The notes beneath the pieces are model-generated. The model was not told the origin of the DNA. It ran no database searches and saw only the letters and a list, made by a program, of their open reading frames with translations. Positions 9,093-23,531 of a stretch of 60,625 nt of DNA are shown one piece after another. A program made the translations under genes and the position numbers. Within the stretch, counting starts at the first letter, position 1. Every line of letters starts with the position of its first letter. Origin of the DNA: Shewanella benthica KT99 (GTDB taxonomy: Bacteria; Pseudomonadota; Gammaproteobacteria; Enterobacterales; Shewanellaceae); NCBI RefSeq assembly GCF_000172075.1, contig NZ_ABIC01000027.1:1-60625 (forward strand), in the 5' to 3' direction.

Positions 9093-9275
9093 ATGACATT
9101 AAAAAACAAACAGATTTTTACTATATCAACACTGACCCAAGAAGAGGTTATCAGCGCATTAGAGTCTGCTCTTGCTGCCAAGCAAGGTTAGACTGTAACG
9201 ATTGAACAGAAAGGAAGCGGGTACAAAATCGATGGCGGTAAGTCATTACGCTTAGCGATCGACTATGCTTACTGA
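9093..9275 (+). pseudogene. Small (60-codon) gene with an in-frame amber stop
   Basis: Reading from ATG 9093 gives MTLKNKQIFTISTLTQEEV and so on for 32 codons, then TAG at 9189-9191, then another 27 sense codons with protein-like composition (TVTIEQKGSGYKIDGGK) to TGA at 9273-9275. A CAG (Gln) to TAG change would explain it. I do not recognise the family. Either a recently broken small protein gene, a base error, or suppressed/readthrough coding. Confidence 0.45.
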
Positions 9276-9306
9276 GCTAAGTGGCGGATACCATCCCACG
9301 AGTAAA

Positions 9307-9793
9307 TTACATAGCGATATCGACCCTAACGCTTCCTTGAAGATACACGACCCTTACTTCATCCCCGGCGTTAAATATCATGCCTGAATCGAGATCTTGT
9401 ATGATCATCACCTGCTGGCCATCTTCTTGCTTGATCATCAGTTCAACAAGTTTCAGCTCTTGGTAATAGGCGCTATCGCCATATATGACCCACGCCGGCT
9501 CCTATCAGGGCACCTAAGACCGTCGCGACATCTTGGCCGCTACCACCGCCAAATTGATGACCAATAACACCACCAATCAAGGCTCCACCGAAAGTTTTCC
9601 ATCCTCGACTTTGATCTTCAATAAGTTGTTTCTCGGTAATATTTCTCACCGATACCAGCTCACCATAAAGGACTTTCTCTACGGGAACGGCTTGATCCCT
9701 CTGATAGGCAGCCGCGCAATTCAGTGAAAATGTTACCGTCAAAGCCACCACTAAAGAGAGTAATAGATTAAAACTAGGTTTCAACATCGTCAT
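9307..9793 (-). pseudogene. Glycine-zipper 2TM envelope protein, frameshifted
   Basis: Signal-peptide start (MTMLKPSFNLLLSLVVALTV, with processing near AAA) followed by a glycine zipper (GGALIGGVIGHQFGGGSG, VLGALIGAGVGH), as in SlyB-like outer-membrane proteins. The frame stops at TAG 9473-9475 right after GVGHIWR. In the next frame a clear continuation follows: GDSAYYQELKLVELM, then QQVMIIQDLD, FNAGDEVRVVYL, ending at TAA 9307-9309. The two frames join around ATATATGG at about 9480-9487, so a 1-bp deletion (or 2-bp insertion) split one ~160-aa protein. Could also be a sequencing error. Confidence 0.75.
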
Positions 9794-9842
9794 TTTTCCG
9801 CTAAATTATAAGAAGGCCTTCTAAGGATAATCTTACTCAATT

Positions 9843-10553
9843 GTGAACTCACTGTCCTATTTAAATCATCAATTCGAACAGTTTCCAGAACCTGAACTGG
9901 CACTGACAGATCCTAACGGGCTATTAGCCATAGGGGGGGATCTGCAACCGGCTCGATTACTCCATGCTTATTATGAAGGCATCTTTCCCTGGTTCAATCT
10001 CGATGACCCTATCCTTTGGTGGTCACCTGATCCTAGGGCAGTCTTTGTCCCGGGAAGCATGAAAGCCAGTCGTAGTTTAATAAAATACCTTAAAAAACAA
10101 ACCTGGACCTATAGCATAAACCAGGCTTTCGAAGCCGTCATAAAGGGCTGTGCTCAACCGAGAGTGGCACAAGATGGCACCTGGATCACCACAGAGATCC
10201 AACAAGCTTACCTGACACTGCACCATCAGGGTAAAGTCCACTCGGTAGAAATTTGGGATAATGGCGCCCTCATCGGAGGGTTATATGGCGTAGCCATAGG
10301 ACAGGTCTTTTGCGGCGAATCTATGTTCCACACCCAAACCAATGTCTCTAAAGCGGCCATGCTGATGTTACATCAGCACCTATTGAGAAACGGTTTCAAG
10401 TTAATCGATGCCCAAGTGATGAACCCACACTTAGCCTCTCTAGGCGCTACGGCATTAAAAAGAAAAGATTTTATCAATTTACTCAAGCGTTTCCGAGATG
10501 GTGATGTTTCGGTCAACACTTGGTTACCCAACGAGGTTTATATTGAGCTCTAA
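9843..10553 (+). CDS. aat: Leucyl/phenylalanyl-tRNA--protein transferase
   Basis: Moves Leu or Phe from aminoacyl-tRNA to the N-terminal Lys or Arg of proteins, creating an N-degron read by ClpS. The protein is 236 aa, the family's usual length. Family hallmarks are [21 protein letters not shown], the [10 protein letters not shown] box, [10 protein letters not shown] and the VFCGESMFH region. The start is GTG 9843 with AAGGAT 12 nt upstream. Translationally coupled to the next gene (bpt), which starts inside its last codons; together with clpA/clpS downstream they make the N-end rule pathway. Confidence 0.96.
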   Translation: MNSLSYLNHQFEQFPEPELALTDPNGLLAIGGDLQPARLLHAYYEGIFPWFNLDDPILWWSPDPRAVFVPGSMKASRSLIKYLKKQTWTYSINQAFEAVIKGCAQPRVAQDGTWITTEIQQAYLTLHHQGKVHSVEIWDNGALIGGLYGVAIGQVFCGESMFHTQTNVSKAAMLMLHQHLLRNGFKLIDAQVMNPHLASLGATALKRKDFINLLKRFRDGDVSVNTWLPNEVYIEL

Positions 10554-11256
10554 ATCACAACAAGTTTCAGTAGGGGTGACTAAAACCTTTCCCTGCAGTT
10601 ACCTGAACAACCAAATGGAGCAACTCCTGCTGCTTCAGGAAGAGAGTATCGACATAAACTTGTTCGAACAGTTATTGTCACTGGGCTTTAGACGCAGTGG
10701 CGGCACCATTTACAAACCCCAATGCCCCCATTGCAACGCTTGCCTGCCCATTCGTATACCCAGCGCAACTTTCACCCCTTCGAGACGACAAAAAAGAACC
10801 CTGAGAAACAACCGAGATCTGGTATGGAAAATAATCGGCAAACAAGCCGAATATCACTATACTTTGTACGAAACTTATATCAATCAAAGGCACAGTGATG
10901 GGCCCATGTACCCGGCTTCTAAAAAGCAATATCAGCATTTCATTGGCTCTGGTTGGTTAGACCCGGTATTTATTGAACTATGGAGCGCTGACAAGCTGGT
11001 AGGGGTGGCTGTCACCGACATACTGCCTCACAGTTTATCGGCAATCTATAGCTTTTTTGCTCCCGAAGAACACAAACGCTCTTTAGGATCTTTGCTTATT
11101 CTGCTCCAATGTCGCCTGGCTAAATTGATGGGAAAAGATTTTGTTTATTTAGGCTACCAAATTGATGAATCGAGAAAGATGAACTATAAGACAGACTATA
11201 CTCCTTATCAAATATTAACCCGCTCGGGCTGGCTGCAAACACCTGATGAGAAATAA
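10543..11256 (+). CDS. bpt: Aspartate/glutamate leucyltransferase (Bpt)
   Basis: Transfers Leu to N-terminal Asp or Glu, producing a secondary N-degron. 237 aa from TTG 10543, overlapping aat by 11 bp; GAGG at 10533-10536 is a well-placed ribosome binding site. Family motifs are [32 protein letters not shown] (four Cys), [14 protein letters not shown] and the GNAT-like C-terminal half with YLGYQI and KMNYK. A longer in-frame start at 10498 would run far into aat and lacks homology-like sequence. Old annotations call this family arginyl-tRNA transferase (ate); in bacteria the donor is usually Leu-tRNA. Confidence 0.93.
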   Translation: MSSKSQQVSVGVTKTFPCSYLNNQMEQLLLLQEESIDINLFEQLLSLGFRRSGGTIYKPQCPHCNACLPIRIPSATFTPSRRQKRTLRNNRDLVWKIIGKQAEYHYTLYETYINQRHSDGPMYPASKKQYQHFIGSGWLDPVFIELWSADKLVGVAVTDILPHSLSAIYSFFAPEEHKRSLGSLLILLQCRLAKLMGKDFVYLGYQIDESRKMNYKTDYTPYQILTRSGWLQTPDEK

Positions 11257-11391
11257 TTTATTGGTTTTTGAGTATGTGTGGTCAAAGAGCACGCTATTTA
11301 ACGCAGATAAGTTAACCTGCTCTTTACAGCAAGGCGAAATTGCGGCATGATATGCCCGTTTTTAACATTTGAAGGCTAACAGGATAACTGA

Positions 11392-11613
<222 letters not shown>

Positions 11614-11672
11614 GTTAGCTATCACAAGATTTTTAAAATCGACCTAACCGGTTTTTTTAGTTTATCGTATTA

Positions 11673-11701
11673 AAAAAGGCTGCAATTTGCAGCCTTTTTT
11701 T
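11673..11701. terminator. Bidirectional infA/clpA terminator
   Basis: AAAAAGGCTGCA / TGCAGCCTTTTT hairpin with long A and T tracts on both sides between the converging genes. Confidence 0.9.
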
Positions 11702-11718
11702 ACTCTTTTTTTAACCGA

Positions 11719-13983
11719 CTAGCTCAGCACCTTCTCCACTCTGTCGGTGGTGATCACAATCTCATTATTGACAACATCGACGTGTGCTTCACCCCCTTTC
11801 TCCAGATCACCAAACAATATCTGATCCGCCAGCGGTCGCTTAATAAGCTCAGTCACAACCCTTGCCATAGGCCTTGCTCCCATAGACTTGTCATAGCCCT
11901 TCTCAGCCAATAAGGTTCTCGCTTCGTCACTGACATGCAGAGTCACGGCTTTATCATCGAGTTGAGCCTGCAATTCCACTAAGAACTTATCGACAACCTT
12001 AGCAATAACGGTCATATCCAGATGATTAAACCAGATAATTTCATCTAGTCTGTTTCTGAATTCCGGAGAGAAAACCTTATTGATCTCAGACAATGCATTT
12101 AAACTATGATCTTGCGGCTTAAAGCCAATGGTGTTACGTACCGTCTCCTGCACACCCGCATTAGTGGTCATTACTAGGGTGACATGCCTGAAATCCGCTT
12201 TCCTGCCATTATTATCCGTCAGGGTGCCATGGTCCATCACCTGCAGCAGCAAGTTATAAACATCCGGATGCGCCTTCTCAATCTCATCGAGTAACACCAC
12301 ACAATACGGATTTTTAATCACAGCATCGGTAAGTAATCCTCCCTGATCATAGCCAACATAACCAGGAGGCGCACCGATCAGGCGAGACACTGTATGACTC
12401 TCCGTATACTCGGACATATCGAATCTGACCAGATTTAACCCGAGACATTTCGCCAATTGACTGGTCACCTCAGTCTTACCGACACCGGTAGGACCCGCGA
12501 ACAAGAAACTACCCACGGGTTTATTTTCGCCACTCAGCCCACTACGAGACAGTCTAATCGCAGCGCTAAGGCTTCCAATCGCATTATCTTGACCAAACAC
12601 CACCATCTTAAGGTTACGGTCTAGGTTTTTCAGCATATCTTTGTCAGTGGATGATACGGACTTCTCAGGTATTCTGGCAATCTTAGCAATAATTGATTCA
12701 ATCTCACCCTTACCGATAGTCTTCTTTCTCTTACTCGGGGGTTGCATCGCCATTCGGGCACCTGCTTCATCGATAACATCGATGGCTTTATCGGGCAGAT
12801 GACGATCGTTAATGTGTTTATCAGACAATTTGGCTGCCACACTCAAAGCCGCCATGGTGTACCTCACCCCATGATGCTCTTCATATTTAGACTTGAGTCC
12901 ACGCAATATTTGCGTCGTCTCTGCCACGGAAGGTTCATCGACATCAATTTTTTGGAAACGGCGGGCCAAGGCACGATCTTTCTCGAAAATACTCTGATAT
13001 TCCTGATACGTGGTCGAGCCCATACATCTTAACCGACCGCTAGACAGCAGAGGCTTTAGCAAGTTAGACGCATCCATCACCCCACCCGATGCAGCGCCAG
13101 CACCTATGATGGTATGGATTTCATCGATAAACAGGATCGCCTTCTCATCGTTTTCTAGCTCTTTAAGCAAGCTCTTGAAGCGCTTTTCAAAATCGCCGCG
13201 ATACTTAGTTCCAGCTAAAAGAGCCCCGAGATCCAAGGAATAGACAGTGACACCATTCATCACTTCCGGCACTTCATTCTTAACGATACGATAGGCAAGT
13301 CCCTCGGCAATTGCCGTCTTACCCACCCCAGCTTCGCCCACCAGCAGCGGATTGTTCTTTCTGCGGCGACAGAGGATCTGAATCGCACGTTCAATCTCTT
13401 CACTGCGTCCGATAAGGGGATCGATATGTCCTTGCTCTACGCGCTCATTGAGATTATCAGTAAACTGAGACAGCTTGCTTTTCTCCTTTTCAGGCTCACT
13501 ATGATCTTCAATTCGCTCTTGGCTCGAACCTGAGTCACCTTCGTTCTTAGACACTCCGTGAGAGATGAAATTGACCACATCGAGTCGAGTCACTTCGGCA
13601 TTGCGTAATAAGTAAACCGCTTGTGATTCTTGTTCACTAAAAATAGCAACCAGCACATTGGCACCAGTGACTTCATTGCGGCCCGAAGACTGTACATGGA
13701 ACACCGCCCGCTGCAGTACTCTCTGGAAGCCTAATGTAGGCTGAGTCTCTCTATCATCCTCAGGATCGGCGATGATGGGCGTGGTTTGTTGAATAAAACT
13801 GGACACTTCCTCCCTCAACTTGTCCAAATTAGAACCACAAGCGACGAGTGCCTCTTGAGCAGCCGGGTTGTCGATCAAGACCAGCAATAAATGTTCTACC
13901 GTCATGTACTCATGACGCGCCTCTCTGGCTTTCTGGAACGCCAGGTTTAAGGTGACTTCGAGATCTTTGTTTAGCATAAGCAC
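11719..13983 (-). CDS. clpA: ATP-dependent Clp protease ATP-binding subunit ClpA
   Basis: AAA+ unfoldase that feeds proteins to ClpP. 754 aa. Order: ClpN double repeat (about 1-145, the ClpS docking site), acidic linker, AAA-1 with Walker A GEAGVGKT near 214 and Walker B LFIDEIHT, AAA-2 with Walker A GPTGVGKT near 495 and VVLLDEIEKAHPDV, and a C-terminal D2 small domain with the IGF loop (NTIGFKPQ) used for ClpP binding. The IGF loop and lack of a middle coiled coil separate it from ClpB. Starts at ATG 13983 or 13977. It lies 31 bp after clpS on the same strand, probably one operon. Confidence 0.97.
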   Translation of the reverse strand: MLMLNKDLEVTLNLAFQKAREARHEYMTVEHLLLVLIDNPAAQEALVACGSNLDKLREEVSSFIQQTTPIIADPEDDRETQPTLGFQRVLQRAVFHVQSSGRNEVTGANVLVAIFSEQESQAVYLLRNAEVTRLDVVNFISHGVSKNEGDSGSSQERIEDHSEPEKEKSKLSQFTDNLNERVEQGHIDPLIGRSEEIERAIQILCRRRKNNPLLVGEAGVGKTAIAEGLAYRIVKNEVPEVMNGVTVYSLDLGALLAGTKYRGDFEKRFKSLLKELENDEKAILFIDEIHTIIGAGAASGGVMDASNLLKPLLSSGRLRCMGSTTYQEYQSIFEKDRALARRFQKIDVDEPSVAETTQILRGLKSKYEEHHGVRYTMAALSVAAKLSDKHINDRHLPDKAIDVIDEAGARMAMQPPSKRKKTIGKGEIESIIAKIARIPEKSVSSTDKDMLKNLDRNLKMVVFGQDNAIGSLSAAIRLSRSGLSGENKPVGSFLFAGPTGVGKTEVTSQLAKCLGLNLVRFDMSEYTESHTVSRLIGAPPGYVGYDQGGLLTDAVIKNPYCVVLLDEIEKAHPDVYNLLLQVMDHGTLTDNNGRKADFRHVTLVMTTNAGVQETVRNTIGFKPQDHSLNALSEINKVFSPEFRNRLDEIIWFNHLDMTVIAKVVDKFLVELQAQLDDKAVTLHVSDEARTLLAEKGYDKSMGARPMARVVTELIKRPLADQILFGDLEKGGEAHVDVVNNEIVITTDRVEKVLS

Positions 13984-14014
13984 CCCCTAAATATACAACG
14001 TAACAAACCCAACT

Positions 14015-14323
14015 TTAGGCTTTCTCTAAAGAACACAGTAACGGATGTTCGTTTTGTCTTGCAAATTGATTTACCTGAGCAACCTTAGTTTCTGCAATGC
14101 CAAATGGAAAAACACCGCAAATTCCTTTGCCCTGATGATGGATAGCCAACATGATATCTGTGGCTTCCTGTTCATTTTTTTTGAAAAAAAGTTGTAATAT
14201 TTCAATCACAAAATCCATCGGAGTATAATCATCATTGTTCAATACAACCTTATACATCGAAGGTGGCATCAGCTCAGATTCAACACGCTCTTCTACGTGT
14301 TCAATATTTCCTACTTTACCCAT
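14015..14323 (-). CDS. clpS: ClpS adaptor
   Basis: Adaptor that recognises N-degrons and docks on ClpA. 102 aa, usual size. Core motifs are [20 protein letters not shown], with the degron-pocket residues NNDD and M, the HxxG region [11 protein letters not shown], and the [16 protein letters not shown] end. Directly upstream of clpA and divergent from cspD, the same arrangement as in E. coli. Confidence 0.97.
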   Translation of the reverse strand: MGKVGNIEHVEERVESELMPPSMYKVVLNNDDYTPMDFVIEILQLFFKKNEQEATDIMLAIHHQGKGICGVFPFGIAETKVAQVNQFARQNEHPLLCSLEKA

Positions 14324-14567
14324 GTTTCAATATTAGCCTCTAGTCATGGCTTGTACCAATCGATATAAAAAATTTCAACCCTTTACTCAACATCTCATAT
14401 CTCACACACTAATTGATACAAATTTTCAACTCAAATGTTGACGCTTTGTTAAAACTCGCTTGACTTACATACGAACTGCTTTCATTCTGTTCAACAAGCG
14501 GTGGATCAGCCCGCTCATTTAGTTTTACTATCTTACTGGTAAGTAAACAACAGAAGGAAGTGGCAGT

Positions 14568-14774
14568 ATGGCAAACGGAACTGTTAAATGGTTCAACAAC
14601 GCCAAAGGATTCGGGTTTATTTGCCCTGATGCTGGCGGTGAAGATGTTTTTGCACACTATTCTACCATTGAAATGGAAGGCTATCGAACTCTAAAAGCAG
14701 GCCAACCAGTTCAATTCGAAGTAGAAGCGGGTCCAAAAGGTATGCACGCGTCAGTAATATCAACAATTAATTAA
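14568..14774 (+). CDS. cspD: Cold-shock-like protein CspD
   Basis: 68-aa single cold-shock domain with RNP1 KGFGFICP and RNP2 DVFAHYS. CspD of E. coli binds single-stranded DNA and slows replication in stationary phase; position next to clpS supports CspD over CspA. A good AGGAAG ribosome site precedes ATG 14568. The ~240-bp gap to clpS holds divergent promoters; TTGACT at 14460-14465 with CATTCT 17 nt on is a weak candidate. Ends in a strong terminator. Confidence 0.9.
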   Translation: MANGTVKWFNNAKGFGFICPDAGGEDVFAHYSTIEMEGYRTLKAGQPVQFEVEAGPKGMHASVISTIN

Positions 14775-14790
14775 GTGGCCAAGATCAAAA

Positions 14791-14816
14791 AAGGCAGGGA
14801 ACTCCCTGCCTTTTTT
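14791..14816 (+). terminator. cspD terminator
   Basis: GGCAGGGA / TCCCTGCC stem, 2-nt loop, flanked by A and T runs. Confidence 0.9.
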
Positions 14817-14872
14817 ATTGCCTGATTTTCACAACCGAAACCTATTGACGGTGTCGGGCCATCACAGGTTAA

Positions 14873-14909
14873 ACTAAAACTGAGCCGAAGCACTAAACCT
14901 GCTTCGGCT
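14873..14909 (-). terminator. icd terminator
   Basis: On the minus strand after the icd stop: AGCCGAAGCA / TGCTTCGGCT stem followed by a T-rich stretch. Confidence 0.75.
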
Positions 14910-14919
14910 GTTTTATGAG

Positions 14920-17546
<2,627 letters not shown>

Positions 17547-18266
17547 GTGAGCCATACTATTTCTCATCAAAAACAGTTGAAAAAAAACAGTGTAAAGCCC
17601 TTGGTAAATAGAGCCTCAGGCTGGGGTGATAACAAGAAAGTAAGCCCCCATAAGCAACACGGTGCCATGGGGGCGAAAGCGAGGAAACCCCCAGGTCACA
17701 AGCCTGCGGCTAAAGATCCTGTGATCCTTCTGTTCAACAAGCCTTTCGATGTACTCTGTCAATTTACCGATGAACAAGGCCGAAAGACCCTCAAGGATTT
17801 CATTGCCGTGAAAGATGTCTATGCCGCTGGTCGTCTAGACAGAGACAGTGAAGGCCTACTGCTACTGACCAATGACGGAAAATTGCAATCGAAGATCACC
17901 GAGCCGAACAAGAGGACCTTTAAAACCTATTGGGTTCAAGTGGAGGGCACCCCCGACCAAGCAGACCTACAGGCATTACGGGACGGTGTAAAACTAAAAG
18001 ATGGTATGACGCTACCCGCTAAGATAACCAGCATCTCAGAACCCAAAGTATGGGACCGAGAGCCTCCAATCCGTGAACGTAAAAATATTCCCACCACCTG
18101 GCTTGAGATCCAGATCTGCGAAGGCCGTAATCGTCAGGTGAGACGCATGACCGCCCATATAGGTTTCCCTACTCTTAGACTGATCCGCTATAAAATAGGT
18201 CAATGGAGTCTGGACGATATCGATATCGGCCAATACCGGATCCTGGATATGAAAGCCAAAGGCTAA
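17547..18266 (+). CDS. rluE: 23S rRNA pseudouridine-2457 synthase RluE
   Basis: RsuA/RluE-type pseudouridine synthase, 239 aa. An N-terminal basic tail (~50 residues, no S4 domain) precedes [17 protein letters not shown] and the catalytic block [20 protein letters not shown] with the catalytic Asp in GRLDRD. The C-terminal [22 protein letters not shown] is the family end signature. The phrase FNKP-DVL-QFTDE-GRKTLK is typical of RluE, which modifies U2457 of 23S rRNA. Starts at GTG 17547. Same strand as mnmA but 260 bp away. Confidence 0.93.
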   Translation: MSHTISHQKQLKKNSVKPLVNRASGWGDNKKVSPHKQHGAMGAKARKPPGHKPAAKDPVILLFNKPFDVLCQFTDEQGRKTLKDFIAVKDVYAAGRLDRDSEGLLLLTNDGKLQSKITEPNKRTFKTYWVQVEGTPDQADLQALRDGVKLKDGMTLPAKITSISEPKVWDREPPIRERKNIPTTWLEIQICEGRNRQVRRMTAHIGFPTLRLIRYKIGQWSLDDIDIGQYRILDMKAKG

Positions 18267-18528
18267 CACAGACAAGGTTACACTCACTCCCTTGAGTACT
18301 CTCTTGCAGAGATGATTTCTGAACAAAATTCACTATCCGCTGAAAGTGCTCAATGATGACTGGCTCAAGTTAGCCCCGAACAATAATGCGTGATAGAATG
18401 CGCCCCCGAAACGTCGCTTATTTTGCTCATTGTATGAAAACGGTCAATAGCAGATATTGTGCCTGACTCATTGGATCTTCTCTAAGAAAATCAGCGATTA
18501 AAAACACATTCAATGGTTTTTAGGATCT

Positions 18529-19659
18529 ATGTCATTTATCGAACCCACAGCAAATAGCAGTAAAAAAGTCATTGTCGGCATGTCCGGCGGTGTTGATTCA
18601 TCCGTCTCGGCTTACTTGCTGCTCAAGCAAGGTTATCGGGTCGAAGGCCTTTTCATGAAAAATTGGGAAGAAGATGATACCGATGAATATTGCGCTGCTG
18701 CAGACGATCTAAAAGATGCCCAAGCGGTATGTGACAAGCTTGGCATCAAGCTTCATACCGTCAACTTCGCCGCCGAATATTGGGACAAGGTGTTCGAATA
18801 CTTTCTCGCCGAATACAAGGCAGGCCGAACTCCAAATCCAGATATCATCTGTAACAAAGAGATAAAGTTCAAAGCATTTCTCGAGTTTGCCGATGAAATT
18901 CTCGATGCCGATTATATCGCCATGGGGCATTATGTACGCCGCTGCGATGAAACGGGTCAGAGCCGGATGTTACGTGGCGTCGATGGCAATAAAGATCAAA
19001 GCTATTTCCTCTACACACTCAGTCATGAGCAGATTGCCCGCTCTCTCTTCCCCGTGGGCGAGCTCGAAAAAAGTGAAGTCAGGGAGATAGCCAAGGAGAT
19101 GGGCCTCATCACCCATGACAAGAAAGACAGTACCGGTATTTGTTTTATCGGCGAACGTAAGTTCACCGACTTTTTACGCACCTTCTTACCTGCCCAACCC
19201 GGCAATATAGAAACTGCAGAAGGCGAAGTCATCGGCAAGCACCAGGGACTCATGTACCACACATTAGGCCAGCGCAAAGGCCTGGGTATTGGCGGAATGA
19301 AGAACAGCAATGACGACCCTTGGTATGTTGTCGATAAAGAGATGGACAGAAATGTCTTAGTCGTCGGCCAAGGTGGCACTCATCCGAGATTAATGTCCAT
19401 GGGCTTTTATGCTGACCAGCTCCACTGGGTCGACAGAAAAGGCCCTATCAATGAAGCTAGAATCACGGTAAAAACTCGCTATCGTCAACGAGACGTAGCC
19501 TGTACCCTGTTTCTTGAAAACAATGATAAAGGCGAAGACACAATAAGAGTCCTCTTCGATGAACCTGTTGCGGCGGTGACCCCAGGCCAATCGGCTGTCT
19601 TCTATTCTGATGAGCTCTGCTTAGGCGGCGGCATCATCGACTCATTAATCAGAGGATAA
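18529..19659 (+). CDS. mnmA: tRNA 2-thiouridylase MnmA
   Basis: Adds sulfur to U34 of tRNA-Lys, -Glu and -Gln. 376 aa. PP-loop [15 protein letters not shown] near the N-terminus binds ATP; the two catalytic cysteines are in [12 protein letters not shown] and [20 protein letters not shown] and [11 protein letters not shown] are further family motifs. Interesting neighbour effect: one of its substrates, tRNA-Lys(UUU), is heavily duplicated at 47.8-49.2 kb. HflD begins 3 bp after the stop, so the two are an operon as in E. coli. Confidence 0.97.
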   Translation: MSFIEPTANSSKKVIVGMSGGVDSSVSAYLLLKQGYRVEGLFMKNWEEDDTDEYCAAADDLKDAQAVCDKLGIKLHTVNFAAEYWDKVFEYFLAEYKAGRTPNPDIICNKEIKFKAFLEFADEILDADYIAMGHYVRRCDETGQSRMLRGVDGNKDQSYFLYTLSHEQIARSLFPVGELEKSEVREIAKEMGLITHDKKDSTGICFIGERKFTDFLRTFLPAQPGNIETAEGEVIGKHQGLMYHTLGQRKGLGIGGMKNSNDDPWYVVDKEMDRNVLVVGQGGTHPRLMSMGFYADQLHWVDRKGPINEARITVKTRYRQRDVACTLFLENNDKGEDTIRVLFDEPVAAVTPGQSAVFYSDELCLGGGIIDSLIRG

Positions 19660-19662
19660 GCC

Positions 19663-20277
19663 GTGAACGAGCAACTCAATGAACGCACCATGGCCTTTGC
19701 AGGAATTTTGCAAGCTATCACCCAGGTACAACATGTCGCCAGACACGGAAGTGCTGATACTGATAGTTTCGCGGCCAGCCTGAACACGGTTTTAGTCACT
19801 GAACCTGAAACCACATCGGATGTATATGCAGATAAAGTCGCCTTAAGAAAAGGCTATCAACTGATCGTCAATCAGTTAGGCGACGGCAAAGATAAAGATG
19901 TAGAGGCTACACGTTACCTTATCGGTATCTTGGCTCTGGAACGCAAACTGTCCAGAGGTAATGCCATGGGGATATTGGCCGAAAGAATCAATCAGGTGCA
20001 CCGTCAACTGAACCACTTTGCCATCACAGATAAGCAGGTCGTCGCCAATTTTGCCGGCATCTACAGCGATATTATCAGTACCTTAGGCCCTAAAATTCAG
20101 ATATCGGGTAATCCTGAATATCTGCAACAGTCTCAGGTACAGGAAAAAATCCGCGCCCTATTACTCTCTGCTATACGCAGCGCTGTACTGTGGCGCCAAT
20201 TAGGAGGCAAGCGTAGACACCTTGTCTTCGCCAGAAAAACAATAGTCGAAATAGCTAAAAAAAGCCTCACCCTATAA
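19663..20277 (+). CDS. hflD: High-frequency lysogenisation protein HflD
   Basis: 204-aa HflD homologue. E. coli HflD is a peripheral membrane protein that affects lambda CII stability; its cellular role is unclear. Recognised by [28 protein letters not shown] and the position between mnmA and purB, which is the standard gene order. GTG start at 19663, 3 bp after mnmA. Confidence 0.94.
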   Translation: MNEQLNERTMAFAGILQAITQVQHVARHGSADTDSFAASLNTVLVTEPETTSDVYADKVALRKGYQLIVNQLGDGKDKDVEATRYLIGILALERKLSRGNAMGILAERINQVHRQLNHFAITDKQVVANFAGIYSDIISTLGPKIQISGNPEYLQQSQVQEKIRALLLSAIRSAVLWRQLGGKRRHLVFARKTIVEIAKKSLTL

Positions 20278-20281
20278 GTAA

Positions 20282-21676
<1,395 letters not shown>

Positions 21677-21700
21677 CACTTCAATCGTCTATCAACACCA

Positions 21701-21732
21701 AAGGCGGTAAGCTTATCCTTAGCGCCTTTTTT
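21701..21732 (+). terminator. purB terminator
   Basis: AAGGCG-GTAAG / CCTTA-GCGCCTT imperfect stem followed by T6. Confidence 0.7.
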
Positions 21733-21754
21733 ATGACCTTATCAATAAGCATCT

Positions 21755-22879
21755 ATGTATAAACTGAATATCAATACTCAAGACTTCCTAGCGCAGCATT
21801 GGCAGCAGACCCCCCTAGTCATCAAAAATGCCTTCACGGATTTTGTCGATCCTATCAGCGCCGATGAGCTGGCGGGTCTTGCCTGCGAGGAGGAGATATC
21901 CTCTCGGGTGATCATTACCAAAGACGACGGCTGGGATATCATTCAGGGCCCCATAGAAGAATATGATCAATTTGGCGTTGATAATTGGCAATTATTAGTG
22001 CAGGCCGTCAATCACTGGCACCCGGATTCAGTCTCGTTAGTCGAAGCCTTCAGATTCATCCCCGATTGGCGTTTCGACGATCTCATGGTGTCATTTGCCA
22101 CACCTGGCGGCGGCGTTGGACCTCATATCGATAACTATGACGTTTTCCTGCTTCAAGGAGAAGGGACACGCCGCTGGAAAGTCGGTGCGAGAGGAAATTA
22201 CGCTCCCCGTGGTGGTGATACTCATACCGCACTCATCGACGACTTCGAGCCTATTATCGATGTGGTGCTGGAAAAAGGCGACATGCTGTATATCCCCCCT
22301 GGCTACCCACACAGAGGGGAAACAATCACCACGGCCTTGAGCTATTCCATCGGCTTTAGAGCGCCGAGTCAGCAAGAGCTGATGAGTGGACTGGCGGATC
22401 ATCTGCTTGATACCAACACAGGCTTACAGCGTTTTATCTCGGCAAATGAGCCTGAAATGCCGGCGAGTCTGTCCATAGACCATCAAACAGGAATACTGGA
22501 TCTGCTCAAAGACTTGTTAGCACAGCCTCAGCATTACCAGCGAATGTTAGGCCAACTGCTGAGTCAGAATCGTTTCGAGTTGGACTTGTGCGAGCCCGAG
22601 CAAGATTACTCGGCGACAGATTTAACCTCGGCCCTGTCGGCAGGGGCGCAATTAGTCCGAATTGGAGGCTTAAAAGTTATCTGTCTCGAGGGCGATACGC
22701 TATCACGCTTATTTATCAACGGTGAGGAGTTCGAGTTCAACATAAACCAAGATGAGCTGGCCTATCTCGCCAATCAGATGAGCCTAGACAATGCTAAAAT
22801 ACTCGGCCTAATCGAATCACCTGAGGTGACAAGGTTTCTGCTCACTATGCTTAACTTGGGCTATTACTATTTAGCCTAA
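21755..22879 (+). CDS. roxA: Ribosomal protein L16 arginine hydroxylase (RoxA/YcfD)
   Basis: 2-oxoglutarate/Fe(II)-dependent oxygenase of the JmjC-cupin type that hydroxylates an arginine of ribosomal protein uL16. 374 aa, as in the family. Metal-binding HxD is in VGPHIDNYDVFLLQ (His about residue 124); IPPGYPHRGET carries the distal His. The C-terminal ~150 residues form the winged-helix/dimer part. Neighbouring purB is a common partner. Shares a symmetrical terminator with the convergent DUF4826 gene. Confidence 0.93.
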   Translation: MYKLNINTQDFLAQHWQQTPLVIKNAFTDFVDPISADELAGLACEEEISSRVIITKDDGWDIIQGPIEEYDQFGVDNWQLLVQAVNHWHPDSVSLVEAFRFIPDWRFDDLMVSFATPGGGVGPHIDNYDVFLLQGEGTRRWKVGARGNYAPRGGDTHTALIDDFEPIIDVVLEKGDMLYIPPGYPHRGETITTALSYSIGFRAPSQQELMSGLADHLLDTNTGLQRFISANEPEMPASLSIDHQTGILDLLKDLLAQPQHYQRMLGQLLSQNRFELDLCEPEQDYSATDLTSALSAGAQLVRIGGLKVICLEGDTLSRLFINGEEFEFNINQDELAYLANQMSLDNAKILGLIESPEVTRFLLTMLNLGYYYLA

Positions 22880-22906
22880 CTCCTCTATTTTTAGCGCTAA
22901 TAGAAT

Positions 22907-22939
22907 CAAAAATGGCACCTCATTGAGGTGCCATTTTTA
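22907..22939. terminator. Bidirectional terminator
   Basis: AAAATGGCACCTCA / TGAGGTGCCATTTT, 14-bp perfect arms, between convergent roxA and the DUF4826 gene. Confidence 0.92.
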
Positions 22940-23006
22940 TACTCTGTGTTTAAAACAGCGAACATTTAATGGATTGATATCCTCTGCAACAGAGAATATT
23001 CTACCG

Positions 23007-23450
23007 TTAGCCCCAGAGTTTTTCATCGTTATGAATGTGGTACAAACTTTCGGCTCTAGAGACCAAAAGTTGAGCGAATTTAGCTTGGGTAGGCTCTCTC
23101 GTGGCGCCGCTTTTTTGTAAGTTTTCGGCTTTCAATTGCCACATCATAGAGAAGTGACGTAGGGCATCACGGGCTGTTGCCGCCACTTTGACATCGACAT
23201 AATCCGAGGGTAGATCGCCGGACATCACCCAAAAAGTCTGCTTCTTAGGCTGCTTAGACTCCATCTTCCAAACCGCGACATAGGGTGCCAGATAACGGCT
23301 CTCATCGGCTATGACCTTGCTAGGAATGATGCCTTTTTCAGCTAAGAATTTATTCGCCTTTTGAAAATGCTCTCTGATCCACTCCTGTCTCAGCTCTTCT
23401 TGTTGTTCTGCCGTTAGCGCTCGAGTTTGATCGACTGCTTGTTCCGTCAT
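23007..23450 (-). CDS. DUF4826-family protein
   Basis: 147-aa soluble protein with a glutamine-rich N-terminal helix, then EWIREHFQKANKFLAEKGI, LAPYVAVWKMES and KKQTFWVMSGDLPSDYVDV. These fit the DUF4826 family found in Shewanella, Vibrio and relatives; function unknown. No signal peptide or membrane helix. Single gene between roxA (convergent) and leucine dehydrogenase (divergent). Confidence 0.75.
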   Translation of the reverse strand: MTEQAVDQTRALTAEQQEELRQEWIREHFQKANKFLAEKGIIPSKVIADESRYLAPYVAVWKMESKQPKKQTFWVMSGDLPSDYVDVKVAATARDALRHFSMMWQLKAENLQKSGATREPTQAKFAQLLVSRAESLYHIHNDEKLWG

Positions 23451-23531
23451 ACTGAATTCCTATCTTATTATTGTAAACAAATTGATTTCGCTTCGCTGGC
23501 TAATGCAATTTAGGCATTAAAGCCACTACAT

